In this document: positions 25,628-33,042 of the stretch, in pieces | Layout: each line of letters starts with the position of its first letter | Numbering within the stretch: the stretch's first letter is position 1 | From: Chrysochromulina tobinii | Taxonomy: Eukaryota > Haptophyta > Prymnesiales > Chrysochromulinaceae | Length of the DNA stretch: 33,042 nt | Assembly: GCA_001275005.1 (NCBI GenBank) | Contig: JWZX01003272.1 | Location: 1 to 33,042 of the forward strand | Reading direction: 5' to 3' | The notes under the pieces: model-generated | What the model was told of the DNA's origin: nothing | The model's input: the letters and a program-made list of their open reading frames with translations, nothing else | Databases searched by the model: none | Position numbers and translations under genes: made by a program

Positions 25628-28600
25628 ATGCATCGCGCCCAGTCCGCGCCCGATCCGAAGTATGTGCGGGAGGTCTCCATCCTGTCCCGCTTCTCCTTTG
25701 GGGGAGATTACCCGAGAGGACGTGCGTCCGGCGGTGCGGCTCGACGACGTTGCCCGGCCTCAGCTCAAGCAATTCGAGCCTTCGGCGGGGTTGCCTGGCA
25801 GCCGGAAGACGCTGAGGAAGAGCAAGAGTTCTGAGACGCTGAGGAAGAGCAAGAATTCTGAGCTGGACCCGCCGCGCACCGCGTCAGTGCACGTGGCACG
25901 GCCGCAGGCAGATCGGCTCAACACCACCGGCTTCCACGACGAGCGCCACCGCGGCCACTCATCCGGGGCGATGCTGCACGTCGAGGCGTTCGAGTTTGAG
26001 GCGCCACCGCAGTCGGCGGCGATGCGGCACGGCATCTCGACTCCGACGCTCGCACCGGCCGCGCTCCGCCACCGCCGGCCCGGCAGCAGGCCCAGTGCCA
26101 TGGCGGGAGCCATGCTGCCATCGCTCTCGTGGCCGGCCGGAGCCGCGCCCGCGGCGGCCACGGGCCTGCTCCTGGGGAAAGGCGCGCTCCCGCCGACGGA
26201 CGCGCAGCAGATGGCGGCACAGCCGGACGCGCGTGACGAGTTACGGTCCGCGCCACGCTCGACGCCCAAATCGAGTCCACGTGGCCTCGATGGACTCGAG
26301 CCTGCCCCTACCGCCAACGCCGCCAACGCCGCCGCCGCCGCCGTCGCCGCCGTCGCCGTCGTCGCAGCAGCAGCAGGATCAGCCGCAGCAGCGGCATTCG
26401 CCGCAGCCGCCACATCAGCCTCGCCGCATCAGCCTCGCCGGCAGGCGCCAGTGCCTAATATGGCAGTGTCCTTAGGATCGCATTCCCCTTCGCCCGTGCC
26501 CTCCTCGTCAGCCTCGCCCATGCCGCTCAAGCGGATGTCGGCCCGGGCGGCAGACGAGCCCGATCGCACGGAATCTCCATCGGTCTCTCCGTCGGTGTCA
26601 CCATCTCGTCGGACCTCGACCGTCGAGATGTCTCCGTCGGTGTCACCATCTCGTCGGACCTCGACCGTCGAGATGGATTCGTTGGGTTCGTCACCATCTC
26701 GTCGGACCTCGACCGTCGAGATGGATTCGTTGGGTTCGTCACCGTCGGCGTGGAAGCGCGCCAAGATCAAGACTGTGCGCACGAGACGGCGCGCTCGAGA
26801 TAGCGCCCCGATGACCTCTAATTGACCTCTGATTGACCTCTGATTGACCTTCAATCGCAGATGCGCCCGAGTCGGCGCTACTCGATCTTCGATCGCATCT
26901 TGCGCCCCGTCAACCGCTGGCAGCGAACGGTAATTACCACCTGATGGTCGCTGATTGCTCCCTGACAGCCACTGGTTGCCACTGATTGTCACTGATGTAT
27001 CATCGACTGTCACTGATTTGTGGCAATCAGTGGCGGTCAGGGCCATGGATCCGTCACTGATTCGTCACTGATTACCGTCATCAGGTCCTTACAACCGCCT
27101 TCCTAACTCGGCTCGCGAATGATTCGTCACTGATTACCGTCATCAGGTCCTTACAACCGCCTTCCTAACTCGGCTCGCGAATGATTCGTCACTGATTACC
27201 GTCATCAGGTCCTTACAACCGCCTTCCTAACTCGGCTCGCGAAACGGATCCATCTGCTCAAGAAGCTTCGCGCCATCTTCGCCACCATCATCGTGCCGCA
27301 TAGGAAGAAGCTTGCCATTTTAAGGCCGCTCAAGATGTTCGCCTCCCTCTCGTACCGCGAAGTCTACGCGCTCGCGGGCATGATGAAGCTCAAGCTACTG
27401 CCTCGGTGCGCACCAGCAGAGTGCCTCTGGTGATCTCTGATGACCTCTGATGACCTCGGAGTGCGTCTGAGTGCGTCTGATTGCCTCACCGATTGCAGGT
27501 ACGCCAAGGCCCTGCGTGCCGGGTGCGCGCCGTCCGCCTTCTACGTCGTAGTCTGGGGCGGTTTGCATTTCATTGGCGGTCGAGAAGATGGGCTGCCTCA
27601 GACCGTAGGTGTGGGCGAGAGCTTCGGTGGCGGGCATCTCGCCTCGCCGCTCAATCTGGGCGACATCAAGGGGGACAGCAAGGGGGACGGCGCCGTAGCG
27701 GGCTCGCACAGAGGGCAACTGTCGGTGTCTCCGGGGCGCGAGGTCATGGGCGGAGGGCAATCTCCGGGGCGCGAGATCGCGTCGAATGACGTACCTCTCG
27801 AGCCATTCGATCTGCAGGCCGCCGAGCCGACCCTGCTGCTCAGCCTGCGAGTGAGTGATGTCGATACGATCCTCCATCCGACTGAGTGCATGCTGATGGC
27901 CTCCCTCATTGCATGCAGGTGAGTGATGTCGATACGATCCTCCATCCGACTGAGTGCATGCTGATGACCTCCCTCATTGCATGCAGGTGAGTGATGTCGA
28001 TACGATCCTCCATCCGACTGAGTGCATGCTGATGGCCTCCCTCATTGCATGCTGATGGCTCCCTCATTGCATGCTGATGGCCTCCCTGATCGCAGGTGAG
28101 TGATGTGGATACAATCCTCCATCCGTGGTTCATTACTCTGCAGAAGCAGTACGTGCCGCCTTGGAGTGCACCGCCTTGAGTGCACCGCCTTGAGTGCGCC
28201 GCCTTGGAGTGCGCCGCCTTGGAGTGCGACCCTAAATGGACTCTCTGATGGCCCCCATCATCAGGTACGTGAGTAGCCAGCTCAAGTTTGATATGCTCAT
28301 CAGGGCGCCTGCCTTCGCGCGTGCGGGCGTTGAGTTGGTCGATCAGCTCGCCTCATGCTTCGTGCTGCACCGAGCGCCTTCAGGAGCGACGCTCTACCAC
28401 GCCGGAGACCGACCAAACGGCGCGTTCTTGCTAATCGAGGGCACGGTCGATCTCTTCGCACCTCCGAGATTGAACCTGAGCGGTCCGAGGAGCTTTGAGG
28501 ACACTCAGCCGAGTCTAGTGATGCGTCGATCTCAGCTGAGCGAGTGCGCGTGGGTTGGCGAAGGTACGTTGATGACCGCTGAATGCCACTGTTTGCGACC

Positions 28601-29461
28601 GATGACCACTGATGAGCTCTGATTGCCCCCCTCATCAGGTGCTCTGTTCCACGGGCGCGAGCCACCGGGCAGCCGTGATGACGGGCCAGGCAAGGGCTAC
28701 CGCCGCTCGCACACTGCCCGGGCCGCCCGTGCGTGCCAGATGCTGCGCCTGCCGCAGGCGTCCTTCGCGCGCTTCGAGCAACTCGCTACGGTCCTGCTGC
28801 CCATGCTGCGCACCCACGACAAGCGGCTCGAAGAGCTCGTGGCCGACCCCCCACCCAAATTTGGGCATGCGACGAAACGGGTCGAGGCGGCGGGGGAGGA
28901 TGCGGGCCTGAAGGAGATGCAGCAGTTCGCGCACGAAGCCGCTCTGGCAGCGCGCGTACGGGAGTTTGATATTGTCCGTTACATTGATTGCCATTGATTG
29001 CCATTGATTGCATGCACCTGAGTGTCCCTAACTAGGGAGTTTGATATTGTCCGTTACATGCACCTGAGTGTCCCTAACCCGATGCGCTCGGAGTGCCACT
29101 GATGGACATGGGTTGCCACTGATGGCCACTGATGGCCACTGATTGCCATGGTTTGCCACTGATGGCCACTGATTGCCATGGTTTGCCACTGATGGCCACT
29201 GATTGCCATGGTTTGCCGCAGGCGGAGGCGCACAGGCGCTTCGAGCAGAGCCAGCACCGCGACTTGAAGGCCACGTTCATCTACAACCTCGCGTCCGCCT
29301 ACGACCGCATCGACCGGTACAAGCGCCTGCAAGAGGGGGAGAAGGCGCCGCGCTCGGCTTCGCTCCAAAAGGGGAGCTCTCCGAGAAAGGCAACTGCCAC
29401 GCCCCAATCCCTCGTCGCTGGCCCGAGCCATGCTGCCCCTACGCCAGCACCTACGGTGTAG
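25628..29461 (+). CDS. Protein with tandem cNMP-binding domains and repeated RRTST sites, about eight exons
   Basis: Exons: 25628-26774, 26861-26929, 27209-27405, 27499-27850, 28096-28148, 28265-28563, 28639-about 28990, 29222-29461. The first exon is Ser/Ala/Pro-rich and disordered, with three SRRTSTVEM copies. Exons 3-5 form one cNMP-binding-like fold (KMFASLSYREVYALAGMMKL, PSAFYVVVWGGLHFIG, VGVGESFGGG); exons 5-7 a second (RAPSGATLYHAGDRPNGAFL then LIEGTVDLF, and VGE|GALFHG, YRRSHTARAARACQMLRL). No transmembrane segment or kinase domain is present, so it resembles a soluble cyclic-nucleotide sensor or PKA-regulatory-like protein. The start is uncertain: ATG 25628 opens MHRAQSAPDPKYVREVSI, but this frame joins the main one only if one G is removed from 25700-25704; the main frame itself starts at ATG 25581. 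The junction of exons 7 and 8 is unresolved. Confidence 0.68.
26580..26745 (+). repeat. 45-bp coding minisatellite encoding RRTST motifs
   Basis: Three in-frame units with core CATCTCGTCGGACCTCGACC (about 26603, 26648, 26693), separated by CTCCGTCGGTGTCAC or ATTCGTTGGGTTCGTCAC spacers. Each encodes SPSRRTSTVEM, an R-R-x-S/T basophilic phosphosite. Confidence 0.85.
26930..27208 (+). repeat. Intron 2 of the cNMP-binding gene: 62-bp unit carrying the exon-3 start
   Basis: Units start at 27061, 27123 and 27185 (period 62). Each has ACTGATTACCGTCATCAG followed by exon-3 sequence GTCCTTACAACCGCCTTCC. Only the last copy runs on in frame (GCGAAACGGATCC); the earlier two end in GCGAATGA. Donor GTAATT. 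Confidence 0.88.
27851..28095 (+). repeat. Intron 4 of the cNMP-binding gene: 68-bp units made of exon 5 plus intron end
   Basis: Copies of the exon-5 start (GTGAGTGATGT.GATAC.ATC) lie at 27851, 27919, 27987 and 28096; the last is the real exon. Units are exactly 68 nt apart for the first three. Because exon 5 itself begins GTGAGT, a perfect 5' splice site, the first copy serves as donor. Confidence 0.88.
28149..28264 (+). other. Intron 5 of the cNMP-binding gene
   Basis: Donor AAGCA|GTACGTGCC, acceptor CATCATCAG|GTACGTGAG; GTACGTG begins both the intron and the next exon. The inside holds four GCCGCCTTGGAGTGC units. The splice gives QKQ-YVSSQLKF in frame. Confidence 0.7.
28956..29221 (+). 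repeat. Unresolved intron between exons 7 and 8 of the cNMP-binding gene
   Basis: GAGTTTGATATTGTCCGTTA occurs at about 28962 and 29038. The first copy differs from the second by an insert of about 29 nt made of TGATTGCCAT units. A 30-bp array (CACTGATTGCCATGGTTTGC) follows at about 29110-29215, ending in the acceptor TTTGCCGCAG before 29222. No GT donor fits the phase cleanly, so a GC donor or a sequence error is possible. Confidence 0.6.
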
Positions 29462-29820
29462 CCATGCTGCGATGAACACACTTCATACACATGTATCTGG
29501 TGGCCTCATGTGGCCATCCTTCTAGATCCGGAGTAGAGGACTGAGGAGAACTTACAGCATTCTTGCTCACCTAGCATTTCACGAGTCTGCAGCAGAAAAT
29601 CATTCGAGATTTGATCCAGTGACCCACACCTCCCCATGCCATGCTCTTCGTTTCCCGTCGGGGTGCGTAGGCATAAGTTTCGATCTTCTTCATTCCTATG
29701 ATTCATTGCGGACTTCGCCGAAAAACGCGCGACGTCCTGCTGGGGAGAGGCGCGACGGGCGTTCGCCGAAGCGAAGCGCAGCGCGCGCCGCGCCGCACGT
29801 GAGGTACCAGCCTGTACGTA
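29462..29820. other. Intergenic gap before the MBD4-like gene
   Basis: 3' flank of the cNMP-binding gene and promoter of the glycosylase-like gene. Nothing repeated or gene-like is evident. Confidence 0.45.
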
Positions 29821-30929
29821 ATGGAGGGCCTGAGCGAATACGAGCAGCAACGGCTGGCTCACATAAGGCGCAACCACGAGATGCTCGTCCGGCTCGGGCT
29901 TGTCGACGCCGACTCAAAGCCGATCTTCTGTGCTTCCGCCAAGGGGAAGATGATTGCCAAGGGGCCGACGAAGCAGCGCACAAAGCTGCCTGCTGTGCCG
30001 CCGGAGAGCCTGCGCCGCTCGAGCCGCAAGCGTGGCGACAACCCCGAGTACGGCCCTGAGGTGGTCGACTCGTATGGTGACGAGGATGAAGAGGTCTCGG
30101 GAAAGAAGCGCAAGCTCGATCCGGAGAGAAATGGGAAACTTGGCGCCAAGGACGACGAGGCTGCGGTGCAAGCCGACATGCTCGAAGCTGCCACCGAATT
30201 CTTGCGTGCGGCGCGCGAGGCGCTCTTGCAGTTTGTCTCCTCGGCGGATGGCGAGGCGCCCGCCACGGCCGAAGGCTGGCACGCCGAGGCCGTGCAGCGC
30301 TGGGGGCCCCAAGTGGGCGGCGAGACTGGGGATGAGCGCGACTGGGAGACCTACGTGTCCTCGCGCCTCTCAAAGCCGCCGCCCACGAGCTCACTCGACC
30401 TGCTCCAAGAGTACTATGCGGCCGACACGTGGCAACTGCTCTGCTGCTGCGTGCTGATGACGCGCTGCTCGTCGTGGGCGACGAAGCACAGGTGCATCTC
30501 CGGCTTCTTCGAGGCGTTTCCCACACCGTCGGCCTTTCTTAGCAAGGTGGTCCTCGCCGGAGAGACGGCCGATCTCAAGCCGATCATTCACTCACTCGGC
30601 CTCTTCGACGACCGGCTCAAGAGCCTCGTCAACGTCACACGGGCCTTCCTCTTTGGCGACGATGCCTTTGAGGTGGGCCTCGAAGGCGAGCACCTGATGG
30701 CCACTGATGGCCTCTGATGACCACTGATTGCCTCCCTCATCAGGTTGGCCTCCAAGGCGAGCACAAGATTAAGGGCGTGGGCGAGTTCGGCTACCACTCG
30801 TGGCTCATCTTCTGCCGTGACGAGGGCGCGACGCTCAAGGCGACGGACGAGACGCTCAAGGGCTTTTGCCGCTGGCGGTCCCGGCATGCGCAGGCCGAAG
30901 AGACATGTAAGAACGCCACGGCTTCGTGA
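29821..30929 (+). CDS. MBD4-like HhH-GPD DNA glycosylase domain protein, two exons
   Basis: Exons 29821-30672 and 30744-30929 give 345 residues. The N-terminal 130 residues are charged, with likely nuclear signals (RRSSRKRGD, GKKRKLDPERN). From about residue 195 the sequence follows the C-terminal glycosylase domain of MBD4: LDLLQEYYAADTWQLLCCCV then LMTRCSSWATKHR, a PSAFLSKV helix, LKPIIHSLGLFDDRLKSLVN, and across the splice FEVGLQGEHKIKGVGEFGYH then SWLIFC. MBD4 excises T or U opposite G in nuclear base-excision repair. No methyl-CpG-binding domain is seen. In MBD4 the catalytic Asp lies in IGKYGNDSYRIFC; the aligned position here is His (VGEFGYHSWLIFC), so activity is doubtful or differs. 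The intron's first 21 nt copy the start of exon 2. Confidence 0.75.
30673..30743 (+). repeat. Intron of the MBD4-like gene with the exon-2 start duplicated
   Basis: A 71-nt intron. Its first 21 nt (30673-30693, GTGGGCCTCGAAGGCGAGCA) match exon 2 (30744-30764) at 19 of 21 positions. It then has CTGATGGCCA/CTGATGACCA units and ends CTGATTGCCTCCCTCATCAG. Confidence 0.9.
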
Positions 30930-31475
30930 TCGGTGCTCCGCTGTACATGCTGTGCACGTACACAGCTCCGTTCGCGCGTGCGTTCGGTATTGTGACAGCG
31001 ACCAGTGCGTGAGGGTTGAGGGTTGAGGTACTATTCGTCATCGAAGGTCGGGTGTCGGCGACGTGGCGCTAACGAAATTGCACTACGCTATGGAGTTGAC
31101 AATCTCTATGATCTCTAATGAAGTCACGATGGATTAAAGAGGCGAAGTTGCTCCATACCGAACGCTCACATCAACTCGGGCCGTGACTCGTGCATCGGAG
31201 AGGCGGGGCGCCGTCCGTTGGCCGTCCGCGGGCGCGCCGGCGCCAATGGCAATGGGCATGGCCGCCCGGACCGCTCCCGGTCCGGGATAATAACTGTCCG
31301 CGTCCCGCCCTTAATTACCCGCCCTATGCGACGCGTGCGGTACAGCTCAGCTGTACTGTAGGTGAAGCGATTACAGCGTCCGCAAGTAATGACTAATGTT
31401 CGAGAGGTCTCCCGAAGGTAGGTCTTAATCATTACTTACAGTGATCAGTGTGTGTGGCCCGAGGATGCCATGCCA
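30930..31475. other. Convergent intergenic region with GC hairpin
   Basis: It lies between the 3' ends of the MBD4-like gene (+) and the FAHD1-like gene (-). A perfect 9-bp stem CCCGGACCG/CGGTCCGGG with a 4-nt loop sits at 31265-31286. Short frames show no family resemblance. Confidence 0.5.
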
Positions 31476-32300
31476 TCACGTCCCGCGCGACAATCTCGCG
31501 CAACGGGCACCGCTCTTGATCGTGGACGGAATCGGAGAAGACACGCCGACCACCTCAACAGCCATCTCAACGTGACCTACGATTCCGGCCGTGATTCGAT
31601 CTCCCGGCACGAGGCTCCCCACACCCGAAGGTGTGCCAGTGACTATCAAATCTCCGGGCTCGAGCGTCATGATTCTCGAGATGAAGGCAATGAGCGAAGG
31701 TACCGAGTGGATCATCGCGCCCGCCTCGCACGCTTGCCGCCGCTGCCCGTTGACGTCCAGCCACATGCGCAGTGTACGCCAATCCTCTCCCGCCTCAAGC
31801 TCAAATGGGTCCGAGAGAGGCAGGAAGGTGTCGTACGACTTGCTCACCGTCCACGGCATCCCCTTGTCCTTAGCGGCCGTCTGCTCGTCGCGCTCGGTGA
31901 TATCGAGCGCGAGCATATACCCGGCGATGGCGCCCATCGCGTCTCCCTCCGAGACGTCCTTGACCGTCTTTCCAATGATGACGGCCAGCTCAAGCTCGTG
32001 GTGGATGCCATTTCTGACGGGAAACCTTGCTCCCGTACGCCGTGGCGGCAGCACAAGTTGCGTACCAGGGAACGCGTACGACGTGGTAGGCTTCAGGAAC
32101 AGTACCGGCTCCGGCTCCTCCTCCGCTTTCCAAGAGGGCCCGAGCTGAACCAACTCCGTGATGTGATCGCGATAGTTCTTTCCCACGCAGACCGCTTTTC
32201 TGCCCGCGCGCACCAAGCGCGAGAGCAGTTGGCGCCGGCGGTGATGGTAGAGCACAGCTGCTGCAACGATGGTGGCGCCCACGATAAGCGCGGCCTTCAT
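31476..32300 (-). CDS. FAHD1-like fumarylacetoacetate hydrolase family protein with N-terminal anchor
   Basis: 274 residues from ATG 32300. The FAH-family core is clear: AVCVGKNYRDH, EPVLFLKPTTSY, HHELELAVIIGK (metal-binding Glu residues), GYMLALDITERDEQ, KGMPWTVSKSYDTFLPLSD and PGDLIVTGTPSGVG. Relatives such as FAHD1 act as acylpyruvate hydrolase or oxaloacetate decarboxylase with Mg2+, usually in mitochondria. Here the N-terminus MKAALIVGATIVAAAVLYHHRRR is a hydrophobic helix followed by basic residues, which suggests membrane anchoring or organelle targeting. The frame extends 56 codons further upstream without family sequence. No intron is seen. It is divergent to the 32510 gene. Confidence 0.88.
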   Translation of the reverse strand: MKAALIVGATIVAAAVLYHHRRRQLLSRLVRAGRKAVCVGKNYRDHITELVQLGPSWKAEEEPEPVLFLKPTTSYAFPGTQLVLPPRRTGARFPVRNGIHHELELAVIIGKTVKDVSEGDAMGAIAGYMLALDITERDEQTAAKDKGMPWTVSKSYDTFLPLSDPFELEAGEDWRTLRMWLDVNGQRRQACEAGAMIHSVPSLIAFISRIMTLEPGDLIVTGTPSGVGSLVPGDRITAGIVGHVEMAVEVVGVSSPIPSTIKSGARCARLSRGT

Positions 32301-32509
32301 CTCACGCGCGAGGCACTTGTCGAGGCCGCCGGAGCATGGATGAGGGCAGCCTCCGCGTTGTGATGAGGCCGCGTTGCGTTTTGTCGCCGCAAAGACTGCG
32401 CTAAAGAGAGTTTCGGTGTTTGAAAATTTACCTGCTACTTTAGGGGGGGTCGTGGTACGCCGTGTCACGGCTTGGCATGTAATCTTTCGGCTCGACAGAG
32501 CGCCCGATC
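32301..32509. promoter_or_regulatory. Divergent promoter region, FAHD1-like and LURP-one-like genes
   Basis: About 209 bp separate the two outward-facing start codons. A TACTTTAGGGGGGGTC element sits near 32437-32452. A shared promoter is inferred from spacing only. Confidence 0.45.
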
Positions 32510-32983
32510 ATGCTCACCGTCGAGAGCCGCTGGACGCGCTCCATCCCGGTGCTGGTGCTAGCGGCGGTGCTCGCTGCGGTCGCGCTCTCGGCCCTTCCGA
32601 GCTGGGACGCGGGCTTCGGCTCTGGTCCGTTCACGGCAGGGATGACCATCACCGGGAAGGTGACAACGGAGCCGGTCGGAATCTACATGGGCCGAGACTT
32701 CTTCTCATGGACGGGCCGCTTTGACGTCTTCGACATGGCTACGGATAGGGTTGCATACACGGTCACCGGCAAGCTCATCTCGATTCGCAAGCGCGTCGTC
32801 ATCTCCGACGCGGCCACCGGCGTCCCCGTCGCGATCGTGCAGAAGTGCCTCTCTTGCCTGCAAAAGGTGTATGAGATCTACCGTTGGAAAGAGTCGTTCC
32901 CGGGGCAGTTGGCCACCGAGAAGGACGATTCCGACAAGCAGGCGCCGCTCTGTGCGCGATCGATGCTCCAACTCTCTCTCTCT

Positions 32984-33042
<59 letters not shown>
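32510..33042 (+). CDS. LURP-one-related (Tubby-like fold) protein, 3' partial
   Basis: The ATG at 32510 opens a frame with a hydrophobic N-terminal helix (IPVLVLAAVLAAVALSALP), suggesting a signal anchor. From about residue 60 it has the beta-strand pattern of LOR/DUF567 proteins: FFSWTGRFDVFDMATDRVAY, YTVTGKLISIRKRVVISDAA, TGVPVAIVQKCLSCLQKVYE and IYRWK, as in LURP1-related and scramblase-like folds. Function is unknown for most members. The coding exon probably ends near 32951 (CTCT|GTGCGC, a donor type common in this window), and the window then runs into (CT)n. Length and the rest of the gene cannot be judged. The family call is tentative. Confidence 0.55.
32971..33042 (+). repeat. (CT)n microsatellite at the window end
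   Basis: About 70 nt of near-pure CT with one TTTT interruption. It reaches the last base and may mark a contig end caused by the repeat; it probably lies in an intron of the LURP-one-like gene. Confidence 0.9.

Overview
The window looks like nuclear DNA from a GC-rich unicellular eukaryotic alga with a complex plastid, most likely a haptophyte or a pelagophyte-like stramenopile. The evidence is multi-exon genes with GT..AG introns on both strands, eukaryote-only families, Cys-rich and Pro-rich surface modules, and a methyltransferase leader resembling the ASAFAP-type plastid signal. The lineage call is inference and only moderately secure. Nothing viral, plasmid-like or CRISPR-like was seen.

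Layout, left to right: (1) 73-2305 +, 3' part of a voltage-gated K+ channel with a cNMP-binding-like region and a C-terminal SHOCT-like segment; (2) 2823-4988 +, five-exon TPR protein; (3) 5564-10252 +, intronless 1562-residue chimeric pentameric ligand-gated channel; (4) 11079-13049 +, EF-hand/PPP phosphatase; (5) 13854-14930 -, urea transporter; (6) 15534-16361 -, methyltransferase; (7) 16990-19133 -, TPR-Aha1 co-chaperone, five exons; (8) 19330-21405 -, O-fucosyltransferase-like enzyme, six exons, one apparent frameshift; (9) 21753-22646 -, NF-YC-type histone fold; (10) about 23073-25402 -, SGNH/GDSL-like protein, at least four exons; (11) 25628-29461 +, tandem cNMP-binding-domain protein, about eight exons; (12) 29821-30929 +, MBD4-like glycosylase, two exons; (13) 31476-32300 -, FAHD1-like hydrolase; (14) 32510 to the window end +, LURP-one-like protein running into a (CT)n tract. 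The genes form no pathway. Their closest common theme is membrane and second-messenger signalling (two cNMP-domain proteins, a receptor channel, two EF-hand proteins).

The outstanding feature is the introns. In the multi-exon genes, most introns are bordered by direct repeats of adjoining exon sequence carrying AG|GT, as expected if the introns arose or grew by tandem duplication of AGGT-containing exon segments. Many end in one shared 3' module, close to CTGATTGCCTCCCTCATCAG, and are filled with roughly 10-bp tandem repeats built on YTGAKKGC, always in the sense orientation of the host gene on both strands. Genes 3, 4, 5, 6, 9 and 13 have no visible introns, so the process is patchy. Exon limits were worked out by hand from reading frame, splice signals and protein-family continuity; no transcript evidence was available.
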